The notes under the pieces: model-generated | The model's database searches: none | What the model was told of the DNA's origin: nothing | What the model saw: the letters and a program-made list of their open reading frames with translations, nothing else | In this document: positions 36,027 to 48,002 of the stretch, piece by piece | Numbering within the stretch: the stretch's first letter is position 1 | Layout: each line of letters opens with the position of its first letter | Source: Juglans regia | Lineage: Eukaryota; Streptophyta; Magnoliopsida; Fagales; Juglandaceae | NCBI RefSeq assembly: GCF_001411555.2 | Contig: NC_049908.1 | Coordinates: 28,186,724-28,250,723, forward strand | Length of the DNA stretch: 64,000 bases | Direction: 5' to 3' | Translations under genes and position numbers: made by a program

Positions 36027-36206
36027 GTTCGTTTGAATAGTGAAATGAGATGAATTGAATAAAATATTATTAGAATATTATTTTTTAATATTCTTATTAT
36101 TTTAAGATTTGAAAAAAGTTGAATTGTTTATTATATTTTGTATGAAAATTTGAGAAAGTTGTAATGATGAGATGAATTGAGAGTATTTCTGTATTCAAAC
36201 AAAACC
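36027..36206. mobile_element. Tourist-like MITE, degraded ends
   Basis: GTTCGTTTGAATAGTGAAAT at the left, GTATTCAAACAAAACC at the right, typical core. Flanking trinucleotides TTA and TAA do not match cleanly. Confidence 0.65.
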
Positions 36207-36763
36207 TAAATAGAGGAGGAGAAGGTGATTACGCACACTTTAACACAACCATTCAACCTAACGAGTGGTACTATTTAATGACTTTTACAGCACACACTAT
36301 TGCATAATTTGATTTGTAAATTTAAATTTTAAATTTTATCTTTTAAATTAAATTATATATCGTAGATGATGTATGATTTAACATCTTTTAAATAGAATTA
36401 TTCCACCCTATAACTCAAGAAATTGGACTTCTATGCCCGGTTGTTAAAACAACTAGGCCCAGTGTCATGGGTCCTTGTTATGCCGCCTTGATCAAAACTC
36501 ATTGGGTCTGCGTGAGTTACTGGAACATCATAAAACTGAACCATTGGCTACCCAAAAGTGAGTGGATTCGGCATACATCTGACTAGTTTGATCCAAGATG
36601 ATCCTCCTCCTATCTGTTCTAACCAACAAAAATAATGTAGAATGGCCTAAAATTGGGTAATCACTGCTCAAAGTTTCAAATCATGCCCCGATTCTTGGCT
36701 GTGAAGCTTCACTCATCACCTACATTCTGCACTCTCTCCTGCACCATCAATCCATGTAACTAA
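36207..36763. other. Intergenic, no gene recognised
   Basis: The part 36410-36760 is less AT-rich but has no long frame or known family. Nothing further is supported. Confidence 0.45.
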
Positions 36764-36955
36764 GGCCGTTTAGATAATGAGATAAGATGATTTTATATAG
36801 AAGTTAAAATTTAAATAAAATATTATTTTTTAATATTATTATTTTCTTAAAATTTAAAAAAATTAAATTATTTATTATATTTTGTATAAAAATTTAAAAA
36901 GATTATAATAATGAGATGAGACAAGACGAAACTATTTCTATATTCAAACGGAGCC
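36764..36955. mobile_element. Tourist-like MITE (family T)
   Basis: Ends GGCCGTTTAGATAATGAG and ATTCAAACGGAGCC, with TAA at 36761-36763 and 36956-36958. Confidence 0.85.
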
Positions 36956-37351
36956 TAAATGAATGTTACTTTTCCCCTTCCTTCAATTCGACCCAAAAAA
37001 TAGGGGAGAGATATGGGAGGGAAGACACCCTTCCTAAAACCAGCACAACATCATAAAGGATCAATGAATCCGCATTTCACTATATAAAAAGTGACTATAT
37101 ACCAAAGCTCCATCATTTTTCAAGAGGCTTATTGCATAAACAAACATCTTTTAGACAGACAACTCCCAAGTGTTAATTACAAGATGCAAACTAAGCATGT
37201 TCAAAAAAATGACTTCCCGTAGAATTACAAGACAGTTGTAGGGCAAGACTACACATCGGGTTTATGCACAGATTTTAAACAAGTCACAAAAAGTACAGAT
37301 TATAATGAAACTATAGGCAATAGACTTTGAAGAAAATAATGGTAAATGATC

Positions 37352-40300
37352 CTACAGTTCCGAATCTTCATATGCTTCAGAGCTCTCATAAGCAGGAGTT
37401 TCATAAGCATTGGAATTTTCAGACTCTTCAGTACTCATGTACGATGGAGCCTCATAAGCAGGAGTTTCAATAGCTTCAGAATTTTCGTAAGCTGGCATTT
37501 CACGAACTACATTTTCTTCAGTTTGAACAAATTGAAGTAAGTAATGCACTCCATTAACCACATCATAAACCATAATTCCTATCCTACCTCCAACCCAACT
37601 GCCCAATTCACTTCCCACAAGATAGCCAACCTTCCCTAGTCTTTGCTCTCCTAGGAAACCACCGGCATAGGTGCCAAACAATGTTCCAGTGCCTCTGAGG
37701 AACCCTTCTGTCAAGGTACCACCATAATATATTGCCTCAAAAAAGTCCCATCCAGAAGAGATAATGGGGCCTATTATGCGTTTGGATTGCCGGGTCACCA
37801 ACTTTGCCGCCTTTGCACCTTCTTTCTGTGCTTGTTTGGCAGCATCTTTAGCAGACATTCCCTGTGACAATGCATCAACTAAAGCAGCCTCAATTGCAGA
37901 ATGCCTCGCCTTTTCAACATGAGCAGCTCTGATGTTGTAGAAGTACAGCTTCACACCCTCCTTCACAGCACAAGCAGCAGATCCAGAGCCCATGTCAAAA
38001 CAGTTCAAGAATGTAAACTTTCCACTCTGAGATGACGCTTCTTCCCCAACCAGCTGCCGACATTTTTCAGCTATAAAAAGTAAAAGCCAGGTAAGCTTTC
38101 TATACCTCTATTGAAACAAGATGCATAAGACAGGACAACTAAGTGAAGATATGTAAACATACACAATTAAAAATTAAAATCAAACACCATTTCTATATAT
38201 ATATATTTTTTGATAAGTAAGAAAAGTTTATTGATCCTCATAATTAGGCAAGATCCAAGTACATAGGTAGTGTACAAGAGAGATATAACAAATTACAGCC
38301 TACTAGGAAAGAAGGAAGCATACATTTCTATATTTGGGTATTTGTAAATATTGTTTAAACACCCTAGGGTTGAAAGCTCAGCTCTCTTTTCAAAGAAAAA
38401 AAAAATATAGGGAAAATAAAAAACTTCAAATCTTTCTCAAAAGTGTCACCAAAAACAAAATGTAAGATATTATTTTAAAATTTAATCCCTCCCTGTCTCT
38501 CTGTCTAGAAACTAAACATTATTATCACTAATTCTTTCTAATGGGTTGACGGTGTGAGCAGAATAAATAAAATGTATCTGATTTTGGCAAGAACTGTGCT
38601 ACTTAATTCAGAAACAAATGCAAACCGAAACTAATCAGACCCAAAAGTTGATAAATTGAAATAGCTAATCAAAATTCAAGTTCAGAAAAGTTATAGTAGG
38701 AAGGAAGATGAGAAGGTATGGAATAGAAGCAACAAAGTAGATGATCACGAATCACATGTCTCTACAATCACAATAAAATTGTCTAGGACAATCAATATAA
38801 CTACACACCAGATCGTTCCACCAAATAAAGCATAAAAACATATATTAGTTTAATGTCTAGTGCCACAACATATCCATTTTATGCAGAAAAGTTGGGAAAG
38901 CACCAGAAGAGTGATGAAATGAGAAAATCTAGTGTGCAGTTATGAGGATGAATGATTGATAAAATGCTGCAGAAGACAACAGATACAGGTAACGTTTAAG
39001 ACCTTATGGGCAAATTGTAATTCCCGTCTCAAAAACTTAGCTCCCTACAACTGTTCCATATTCATGAACATAAAACCATTCCAAGCATATCCAGTCAATG
39101 CACAGCAATAGAGGCCAGAACCAAACTAACATAAAAAATAAAGATACAAACCTTTTTTAACTTCCTTTCACGTATCTTCATTGACTTATATGGCCGTATG
39201 TCACCTCTCCCATACTTACCAACAGAAAAAAATATTACTTTACAATTTTGATTAGGTCATAATCATTGAGCAAAGCTTGAATTATCAGCATACTCTCTTT
39301 TGTTGTCAAAAAGAGAGAGTTTTGACAACGTTCAGGAGTACGTTCTTTTTTCTCTCCGTACAGTTTCAGTTTTTGTTGTGGTTTTTTCCTTTTTGTTGGT
39401 AGTGATTCATTAATGGCTTTTCCTCCCTGAGGGGATTAGTGTATCACTGAATCACTAGGGTTGTCTTGTTTGTGGGCTGGTTTAGATGGGGTTGTGTAAG
39501 GAGGTATTCATTGATCAGAAGATTTTTGAGTTCAGAAAGGAGAATGCTAGGTGGTAGAGGATTATAGAAAGTAGTCGTCGTGGAGTGAAATATATTTCAG
39601 TGGATTGGGAAACTCTGGGTTGGCTAGGTTCTATGGTGAAGGAATGTGCAGTAACACTGGGTCCTCAGGAGTTTCTGCGAACTCGTAGAAAAGGAGACAC
39701 TGTGTTAATAGTGAGGAAGGGACGTAATCTTAATGGTAGTTTTATCTCCATATCAGAATTTGGTCGTGATAAGAGGAGAGGATTGCTTGTGATTCCGGAA
39801 GGAAGGAAGGGGGAGGGGTGGAAGAACCTTGGAGATATTTTAATGGAGATTTCTCCACCCTCTGTTTCAAACATTCATCAGATAGCTGCTGCAAAGAAGA
39901 GCAGAGGTGAGGGAGGTGCTTCATTATCGTGGGCAGGAGGAGCAAGGACGTACAGTGAGGTGTTGAAGAAGGTACCGTATCGCGCTGCATTAGACGTGGT
40001 GTCAGACGTAACCAATTCTGAAGACGTGCAGTGGTATGGTGGAGAAGAAAGCAGAATGCTGGGATTAAATGAGGAAAGTGTTTTGAGGATGTTAGTTGGC
40101 TTGGAGGAGAAGGTTGGCAGCGTGTTAGATGAAATTAGCTACCTAAAACGCTGCGTTAAGGGTAAGGTTGAGCTGAAGGAGGTGGTGGGCCGTAAGGGTG
40201 GGCCTGGAATGGGTCACGGCAGTGTGTTGGGCCTTGGCAAGGTTTAGGCCGCAGGCCCTGTGAACGGCAGTGTGTTGGGCCTTGGCAAGGTTCAGGCCGC

Positions 40301-43300
40301 AGGCCCTGTGAAGGCCTGGAGGGTAGTGGCTCCAGCTGGGTCGGGGAAATCTTTCGGACCCGAGATATCGGATCAGGGACAGAAGTTGCCGATAAGCCCA
40401 TTACCGGCAACCCTGCAGGCACAGAAGTGGCCGACGACCTCGGTCGACCACTCTGGTGAGATGGTAACGGAGCTCCGACGGGAAGATTTAGAGGAGGCGG
40501 AGTTGTTGGTGGAGGCGATAGCATTAGAGAATCTGAGAAATACCTCTGAGTCCTCGTCTCCAGGGATCTTGGCGGAGAATGGGCCTTCGGAGCTAAGTAT
40601 GGAGGACGAAGGTCCTATAGCTGTGCACGAGCAGCCTGGTTCATGGGAAAGTGAGAAGTCTTTACGCGGTGAGGAGGTTACGCGGGAAAGAGAGAAGTCA
40701 TTTTCTGATGAGGTTCCGTGTGTTTCTCCACTTTTGGTGATGAGTAATCCTGATGAGATATTTTCTGGGGATGATATTCCTTTTAATAATATGGTTTTAA
40801 GTGGTGAAACAAATAAGTTGGGTGTTTCAGAATTGATTTTGGTCCCTAATAACAGTGTGGGGGAGGAGGGGGCTCTTACTCCTCAATGTACACTCCCTCC
40901 CAATGATTATGGGAGTTGTTCGACGAATTGGATTTTTAAAAAGGTAGAGGAGTTATAGAAAATTTTTGGGGTCTCTTTTGGAGGTTATGAGGAACAATTT
41001 ATGACCCTTCTTGTGGCTATTGAAGCTAGTCGTTCGAAATCAGCTACAAAACAAGATAGGGAACTTAAACGCTTAACATGCTCCATCAATTATGATGTTA
41101 AGGATGGAAGTAATGGAAGGGTTAGATCAAAAGGGAGGGGAAAGTTAAGTTTTAATGAAGCCTAAGATTGTTTCTTGGAATGTAAGGGGTCTCAATGATA
41201 GGGACAAACGTCTTCGTATCAAAGCTTTATTGAGATTGTGGAAGGGTGATGTGATATTTGCAAGAAACAAAGTTGGGTTTTATTGATAGAAGATTTGTGT
41301 GTAGTATTTGGGGATGTTCTTACATGGGTTGGTCCTATTTGGCTTCTCAGGGAGCATCAGGTGGTGTGTTATTAATGTGGGATAAAAGAGTGGTTGAGGC
41401 GATTGAGGAATGTGTTGGAGAGTTCTCAGTTTCGGTGTTATTTAAAAATGTGAGCGACGGGTGGATTTGGGCTTTTGCAGGGTCTTATGGTCCCAACATA
41501 GATAGAGATAGACGACGGTTGTGGGAGGAGTTGGTGGGAATACACTCTTTATGGGATGTGCCGTGGTGTATGGGGGGTGATTTTAACATTACTCGATTTC
41601 CTAGTGAATGATCGGGGCATCATCGACACACTCAGGCCATGGTAGAATTCTCTGAGTTCATCTTTGATATGGATCTTATGGACCTCCCTTTGGTGGGGGG
41701 GTGAGTACACTTAGGGTACGTTTGGAATTAAAACTCCTCTCAACTCATCTCAACTCATCATTACAACTTTTTCAAATCCCAACACAAAATATAATAAATA
41801 ATTCAACTTTTTCAAATTCCAAAATAATAATAATAATAATAATAATAAATAATATTCTAACAATATTTTATTATCTCAATTCAACTCAACTTAACTCATT
41901 TTAACATCCAAACGCAACCTTAGTCTAACGGCCGTGCTTGGTCGAAGTTGGATAGATTCCTTGTCTCGCCGTTATGGGAAGCCCACTATCCAGAAGTAAG
42001 TCAGAAAAGGTTAGCTAGAGTCAGTTCAGACCATTTTTCCATTCTTTTAGATTGTGGGGGCATTCACGGGGGTCGCCGGTATTTCAAGTTTGAGAATATG
42101 TGGCTTAAGGTGAACGGGTTTGTAGAGATGGTGAAAACTTGGTGGACTTCGTACCAAGTTAGTGGCACTCTGAGTTTTATTCTTGCAGGAAAGCTGGAGG
42201 CTCTAGAGCAAAACCTGAAGAAATGGAACTTGGAAGTTTTTGGTCACACTGACAATCAAAAGTCTATTTTGTTGGAGGAGTTGCAGGAGTTGGAAGGTAA
42301 GGAGTTATTGGGAAGGGCCTCTGAGGAGGAGTTATTGAGGAAAGTAACGGTTGTGGCAGAGTTGGAAAGGATTTTATTGTTAGAAGAGACTTCATGGCAA
42401 CAAAAATCCAGAGCCCTTTAGTTGAAAGAGGGTGATAGGTGTACGAAGTTTTTTCACAAAATGACTAATTCTCATCGACGTAATAATGCGATTGAGCTGT
42501 TACATTCAGGTACTCAGGTGCTATCTTCTTCCGATGATCTAGAAAATCATATTGCACATTATTATGAGACTCTTCTTACCGAATCAGCAACTTGGAGACC
42601 GAAGCTTGATGACTTACCGTTTGAGGCAATTGATCCGCAGCTTGTGAGTGTCTTGGAGAGACCCTTTGAGGAAGATGAGATTTTCAAGGTCATATCTGGT
42701 ATGGCTAAGGACAAAGCGCCGGGTCCGGATGGTTTCTCAATGGGTTTCTTCCAAACTTGTTGGGGTGTGGTGAAAGGTGATGTCTTGCGGGTGTCAGTGA
42801 ATTTCATGCTTATCAAAAGTTTGAAAAATCACTTAATGCGACTTTTATTGCACTCATTCCTAAGAAATATGGGGCGTCGAATATTAAGGATTTTCGCCCA
42901 ATAAGTTTGGTTAGCAGTGTCTATAAGATTATTTCTAAGGTCCTTGCTAATCGGCTTAGTCCAGTGCTGGAAAATATTATCTCCAAGCCCCAGAATGCTT
43001 TTATTCGTGGGAGATATATACTTGATTCGGTGCTCATTGCAAATGAGTGTTTGGATGCTAGATTGAGGGAGGGAAGTCCAGGTATTCTTTGCAAGCTAGA
43101 CATGGAGAAGACTTATGATCATGTGAACTGGGATTTCCTTTTGTATTTGTTGAAGAGGTGTGGTTTTGGAGATAGGTGGATTTCTTGGATGCGTTATTGT
43201 ATTTCAACGGCCCGGTTTTCAGTACTAGTTAATGGCACTTCTGCTGGCTTTTTTTATAGCTCGAGGGGATTGCGACAGGGTGATCCGTTATCTCCCTTTC

Positions 43301-45717
43301 TTTTTGTCATAGTTATGGAGGCATTGAGTAAGATGGTGCAAGCTACTGTTAGTGGGGGTTTTTTTTATCCGGTTTTCAGGTGGGAAATGGCTTTGGTAGC
43401 CCTTGTATCATTTCACATCTCCTTTTTGCAGACGACACTCTGTTGTTTTGTGAAGCGGATAGGAGTCAGGTCCAAACTTTGCATGCATTACTACTTTGTT
43501 TTGAAGCAATATCAGGGCTCAAGGTGAACCTTCACAAGTCTGAGTTAGTTCCGGTGGGTGTGGTCCCTAATATACGCAATCTAGCAAGTCTTCTGGATTG
43601 CAGGGTGTCCTCGTTCCCAATGAAATATCTGGGTCTTCCGTTAGGTGCTACTTTCAAGAGTAGAGCTATATGGGATGGGGTGGTAGAGAAGATAGAGAAA
43701 AGATTGGCTGGATGGAAAATGGTGTATCTATCGAAAGGGGGTCGTCTCACTCTTATCAAGAGTACCCTCACAAACCTTCCCACTTATTTTTTATCTCTTT
43801 TTCCTATGCTTGCAGGGGTCGTGAATAGAATTGAGAAACTCTTTAAGGCATTTCTATGGGGAGGCTTAGGGGAGGAGAAAAAAGTTCATTTGGTTAATTG
43901 GAAGACAATATGTTCTCCAGTTGAGTACAGGGGGTTGGGTGTGTGTAATTTGAGAACTTTTAATAAAGTGTTGTTGGGGAAATGACTTTAGAGATATCAT
44001 TTGGAAGGGGGTTCTTTGTGGAGGGAAACTATAGATGCTAAATATGGTGTTGCTTGGGGTGGTTGGTGTTCTAAAGAAGTGAGAGGGGGGCATGGAGTGG
44101 GGCTATGGAAGTTTATAAGGAAGGGGTGGATTAGTTTTGTAAATCATATTTGTTTTTTCGCAGGTGAGGGTAACCGAATAAGTTTTTGGCGGGATGTGTG
44201 GTGCGGAGATCATGCATTGGAAATGGTGTTTCCAGCTTTATATCGTATTGCAGTTAATAAGGAGGTTTCTGTGGCGGATGTGCAATTATTTGCTCATGGT
44301 TCGCATCAATGGAATATTCTATTTAATAGAGATATTCATGATTGGGAATTATCTATGGTTTCAAACTTTTTCAGCTTGCTACATTCTATAGGGTCTAATA
44401 TGGTGCAACATGATAGCTTGAAATGGAGGTTCCAGGATCACAAGAAATTCACAATAAATGCGTATTACAAAATTTTGATTTCACAGGACCATACCTCATT
44501 CCCTTGGAGGAACATCTGGAGGTCTCGAGTGCCCTCTAGAGTTGTTTTCTTTGTTTGGAATGCCGCCCTTGGGAAGATCTTGACCACGGACAATTTGAGG
44601 AAGAGATGATGTGTTGTGCTGGATTGGTGTTACATGTGTAGAAAGAATGGAGAATTGATAGATCATCTTTTACTGCATTGTGATGTAGCAAGAGGGTTGT
44701 GGGATGAGATTTTTCGACGGATCGATGTGGCTTGGGTAATGCCTAGGAGAGTGGTGGAGTTGATGGGTTGTTGGAGAAAATTGCAGGGCAGTCATCAAGT
44801 GGCAGCAGTTTGGAGAATGATTCCGTTGTGTATTTATTATATGGTGTATTTGGATGGAAAGGAATATGCGTTGCTTTGAAGACAAGGAACGAACAATGAT
44901 GGAGCTGAAGAATTTTTTTCTGCATACTTTATTGCTTTGGTTTTCAGCTATTGTATTAATGGGATGATATTCATGAATTCTTATCTTTAGTTCATCGCTC
45001 ATAGAATGTATTTAGGTGTTCAACTGTATACTTCCTGTGTACTAGGTACATGCCTATTTCATCCATATCAATAAAGTTTATCTCTTACTTATAAAAAAAA
45101 AAAAATTATCAGCATACTCTGTGATCAACCTTTGACCATTTCTTTCTGGTATTGTATATATACAAAACGGCCAACATTATTGAGCTTAACGTCCTTCACT
45201 CGAAACCAAACCTTTTACTCCATTTGCCACAACTTACGACAATGCATCACAAGCAACGTTAATAATTGAAGCTTTGGTGGGGAAAAAAGCTTCAGGAAAA
45301 AAAAAAAAAAAAACTATGAACGAAAACAACTTATAATTGTGAATCTTGGGAAAATTTTGAATTTATAACCCGGAATAGCTTATGATGTTGAATCTTAGAA
45401 CTTAAATTAATTAATAATATTTGTGATCTCACAATTTTTGTAAAATATCTTTATAACACTAGATTCCAATTTCCTTGAAAATTCAATATGACAATTATTT
45501 TCTTTCATTTCCTGCATTTTTTCAGCAACCGAACAATGCATAAACTCGAGACTTCAATAAAACAAAGAAGCAAACACCATATGATCACACGACAGCCAGA
45601 TATCATAAAATCAATTCGAATTCCACCATTATATTAAATTTGAGTACCTGCGATGCTGAGAGCGATGATACCGGCGATTAAGAGCAGAATCTGAATCCGC
45701 TTCTTCTGAAAATCCAT
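37352..45717 (-). CDS. Glycine-rich membrane-anchored protein, unknown function
   Basis: Two exons on the minus strand, 45648-45717 and 37352-38070, joined in frame (GT donor, AG acceptor) to 262 residues. Residues 1-23 (MDFQKKRIQILLLIAGIIAL...) are a signal peptide or signal anchor, encoded alone on exon 1. Residues 26-60 hold three cysteines (27, 47, 57) in CRQLVGEE, FLNCFDMGSG and AACAVKEG. Residues 72-118 are a charged Ala-rich helix. Residues 134-195 are Gly-rich with GxxxG-like spacing (YGGTLTEGFLRGTGTLFGTY and on to GSWVGGRIGIMVYDVV), possibly a membrane-inserting zipper. Residues 215-262 repeat (E)TPAYE(N/S/A), acidic and probably disordered. I recall similar uncharacterised plant proteins but cannot name a function. 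The 7.6 kb intron holds a full-length LINE on the opposite strand and a short LINE tail on the same strand. Confidence 0.85.
38199..38322 (-). mobile_element. 5'-truncated LINE tail with 11 bp TSD
   Basis: Read on the minus strand it ends ...AATAAACTTTTCTTACTTATCAAAAAA, like the LINE 3' end, with GTACACTACCTATGTACTTG upstream. CATTTCTATAT flanks it at 38188-38198 and 38323-38333. It lies in the long intron of the membrane-protein gene. Confidence 0.8.
39281..39296. repeat. Left target-site duplication of the LINE
   Basis: ATTATCAGCATACTCT, repeated exactly at 45105-45120 after the poly(A) tail. Confidence 0.95.
39486..40958 (+). pseudogene. LINE ORF1 with two in-frame TAG stops
   Basis: One frame of 491 codons from ATG at 39486, broken by TAG at 39555 (codon 24) and TAG at 40245. 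The N-terminal region (KEVFIDQKIFEF; later SEFGRDKRRGLLVIPEGRKG) is a conserved-looking globular part. A coiled region follows (LVGLEEKVGSVLDEISYL), then a polar acidic tail. In plant LINEs ORF1 makes an RNA-binding chaperone; no CCHC knuckle is seen here, so the exact class is uncertain. The second stop lies in the first unit of a 48 bp tandem duplication, where the other unit has CAG. Confidence 0.85.
40216..40311 (+). repeat. In-frame 48 bp tandem duplication in LINE ORF1
   Basis: Units 40216-40263 and 40264-40311 differ at one base, TTTAG against TTCAG. That base turns Gln into a stop in the first unit. The period is 16 codons, so the frame is kept. Confidence 0.95.
41155..44966 (+). pseudogene. 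LINE ORF2 (endonuclease-reverse transcriptase), broken
   Basis: Starts MKPKIVSWNVRGLND, the apurinic-endonuclease-like N-terminus. A 2 nt loss near 41255 shifts frame just before LQETKLGF, and GGDFNITR follows. After that come TGA at 41609 (Arg position), a MITE insertion at 41714 and TAG at 42419 (in RAL-stop-LKEGDRCTKFF). The RT shows KDKAPGPDGF, FRPISLVSSVYKII, LDMEKTYDHVNW, GLRQGDPLSPFLF and the catalytic FADD. Frameshifts lie near 42810-42830 and 43380-43430. The C-terminal region has WCYMCRKNGELIDHLLLHC, a zinc-binding motif of plant LINEs, after TGA at 43983 and 44607. It cannot make protein as it stands. Confidence 0.93.
41714..41919. mobile_element. Tourist-like MITE nested in LINE ORF2
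   Basis: Ends GGGTACGTTTGGA and TCCAAACGCAACC, with TTA at 41711-41713 and 41920-41922. It interrupts the endonuclease region between ...GEYT and SNGRAWSKLDRF. Confidence 0.93.
45105..45120. repeat. Right target-site duplication of the LINE
   Basis: ATTATCAGCATACTCT, identical to 39281-39296, directly after the poly(A) run. Confidence 0.95.
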
Positions 45718-46874
45718 GCACTCCAAAGAAAACCCTAACACGAATTCAAAATCTATTTTTCGCTACACATACATGAATAGTACAGACTACAGATACAGAC
45801 ATATATAAGCATTTTAATTTTTGAGATCTCAGAGAGATTGAGAGAGATCAGAGGTGTTAATCAGCTACTATTACCTTGACGAAGAGAATAATTTTCAAGC
45901 CGCGTGAAAAGAATGCTCGTGGCTTGCGGGACCACGTTCAACGCTGCGTATTGAGACTGGCCTTCATGAACATTGTCGTTTTGATACGTGAAGCTAAAAA
46001 AAAAGACAGAAAATTGTGCACTGATACCGTTGCTCAAATAAACTTTTTAATTTGTAATTTTTTAATTTGTAATTTTTTTTGGAACAATTCTCTTTATTAA
46101 CTTAATATTTTTCTACGTCTCAAATAAATATATTAAGTCTAAAAATGAATAAAAATTACAAAACTCAATAAAAACTAAACGTGCAAAATTTTGTATTGTA
46201 AATAATTAAGTAAAGAACATGCATGATGTTACTATTTTTTAATAAATAATATGTTTGTAGAGAAATACTCTTATCACAAAAGTAATCTAACGAACTGATG
46301 TGATATGATGTGATTCGTTAAATTGTAAATTTATTTTTATTGTAAAGTAGATTTAATGAATTATATGAAGTCATGTCAGTTTGTGGGATTACTTTTATAT
46401 AATCTGTTTGTGACTGTAGCAATAATCATGTTTGTAACGTTTGTTTTAATCAATGTTGTTGTTAAGTGTGGCTGCTTTCATTTCACAAGTCTAACTGGAT
46501 CTCCCATGTTTAGTTTGTTGTAGTTCAAGACCAAGTACACATCATTCATGTTCCTTAAAAGGAAGGAATATATCTCCTCACTGTTAAAGGTATTCAGAGG
46601 TTGTCATCCCTTTCCAATTCACTTGCATTGTCGTTTTCGAATGCTTAGTGGATATGTCTGTGTAGTGTGGATGAACCAGAGAAAGATGTTCTTGCATGGT
46701 TTAAAGGGAAAAGAGTTGTTTGATCGTCTTAGTTGACCATCTTAAGGCAAGCAGTCCATGTCTTAGTTGTGTTATATGTTCAAACAAAATTACACTAGGA
46801 GAGGTTAATTGTACCATTTTTAGTTTGTGCTGTTATCATAGTTCCATAGAGTTGTGTGGAGCCTTTATATAAAT
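45718..46874. other. Promoter region of the membrane-protein gene and intergenic DNA
   Basis: The minus-strand gene starts at 45717, so its 5' UTR and promoter lie in about 45718-46000 (a CT-rich leader when read on the minus strand). Beyond that is AT-rich sequence without a supported gene. Confidence 0.5.
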
Positions 46875-46993
46875 GTTTTGAATATCATTTTGGTCGATAC
46901 GACCAAAATTTGGACCGGTACAAAACGAAATATTTGTCCGGGTAGTCGGTACGGCATATTTCGGCCGTACCGGTACGAAATGATTTTCAAAAC
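46875..46993. mobile_element. Small inverted-repeat element with CGGTAC motifs
   Basis: GTTTTGAATATCATTTTGG at the left is complementary to CGAAATGATTTTCAAAAC at the right. The interior has GGACCGGTAC and GGCCGTACCGGTAC. It shares motifs with 16066-16412. Confidence 0.7.
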
Positions 46994-47248
46994 ACTGCTT
47001 TATAGTAGCATTTTTACATTTACTAGGTTTACATCTTCTCATCTTTTCCATGCAAATGTTCCTATGTTCAGCGGTCATGGGTTTTATTAAAACGGTCAAA
47101 ATCATCTCTTTTTGATAAATTAAATGTATGATTGCAAGTGTTTTTTTTTTCAATGCTGAAGCTATTTCAAAAGTTGCTATCTTATCATCTAGAGAATCTG
47201 CTTTTAAAGTTTTTCAACTGTCTTCTAACTTGTTCTGTTATGGATCAT

Positions 47249-47301
<53 letters not shown>

Positions 47302-47904
47302 TTAATCTTGAAAGGCACATAATTTTTCTACTTTGATTAGCCTGCATAAAGATTTTGCTGATAACACAAACCAAAGAAGGATGTCTCCATCATTAAAAAA
47401 GCCTGTTTATTCATTGTCAATCCAAAAAGTTACTGGTTTGAAACCAACTCTAATATGAATACATTACTGATTGCAGTTCTAGTTATCTTTGTTCATGTAA
47501 TCACTTCCTTAAATTTCTCCTCTCATTAGTCGATGGCTGGTAACAATTGAGTTTTCTGAGATTTTTTGACTCGATCTTAATCCAAACATCTTTAATTGGT
47601 CCCACTACTTCTCACAAAACCCCATAACCATCTTTAAATGCTTTCTCATAGGAAATCTTACATTAGAATATCCCCTAAGACCTGCTAATTTAAGTTCTTA
47701 CTTGGATCCCGATCTATAGTCTGACTTAACATGACAAATGCTTGGTCTAAATGTTTCTTTTCCTCCTTTGGTTAAGGATGTAAAAAGATTATTTGGGGCA
47801 TATCACCTATCAAATTCATTTAAGAAGACTTTTGTGAGTAATAATTTACATATGTTGGTAATGGGAATAGTTTTCATAATCTGCTTGTATCTTTTTCTAG
47901 TTCT
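46994..47904. other. Intergenic with CT microsatellite
   Basis: A clean (TC)n tract occupies about 47250-47294. No gene is recognised. Confidence 0.65.
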
Positions 47905-47995
47905 TAATTAATGCTAGATGTAATTCGTGTATACTTCCTGTGTACTTAGGTTATGTGTATCAATAAAACTTTATTCTTATAAAAAAAAGACAAAA
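47905..47995 (+). mobile_element. 5'-truncated LINE tail
   Basis: Contains GTGTATACTTCCTGTGTACTTAGG and TATCAATAAAACTTTATTCTTAT then A-rich sequence, matching the last ~90 bp of the full LINE at 45000-45104. The left boundary is approximate. Confidence 0.75.
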
Positions 47996-48002
47996 AAAAC
48001 CC

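Larger units (their letters stand above)
39297..45104 (+). mobile_element. Full-length but inactive LINE (L1-like non-LTR retrotransposon)
   Basis: A 5.8 kb element bounded by a perfect 16 bp target duplication and ending in an AATAAA-like signal, TTACTTAT and a poly(A) tail. It has a leader, ORF1 (39486-40958) and ORF2 (41155-44966, endonuclease, reverse transcriptase, C-terminal zinc finger), the layout of plant L1-type LINEs. Premature stops and frameshifts in both frames make it non-autonomous. It sits antisense to the host gene, inside its intron. Confidence 0.95.

Noticed and set aside
39585..40958. Two separate host genes on the plus strand
   Set aside because: They are in one frame, split by a TAG, and lie within the target-site-bounded LINE, so they are LINE ORF1.
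42422..44609. Several independent reverse-transcriptase genes
   Set aside because: Consecutive pieces of one ORF2 broken by stops and frameshifts.
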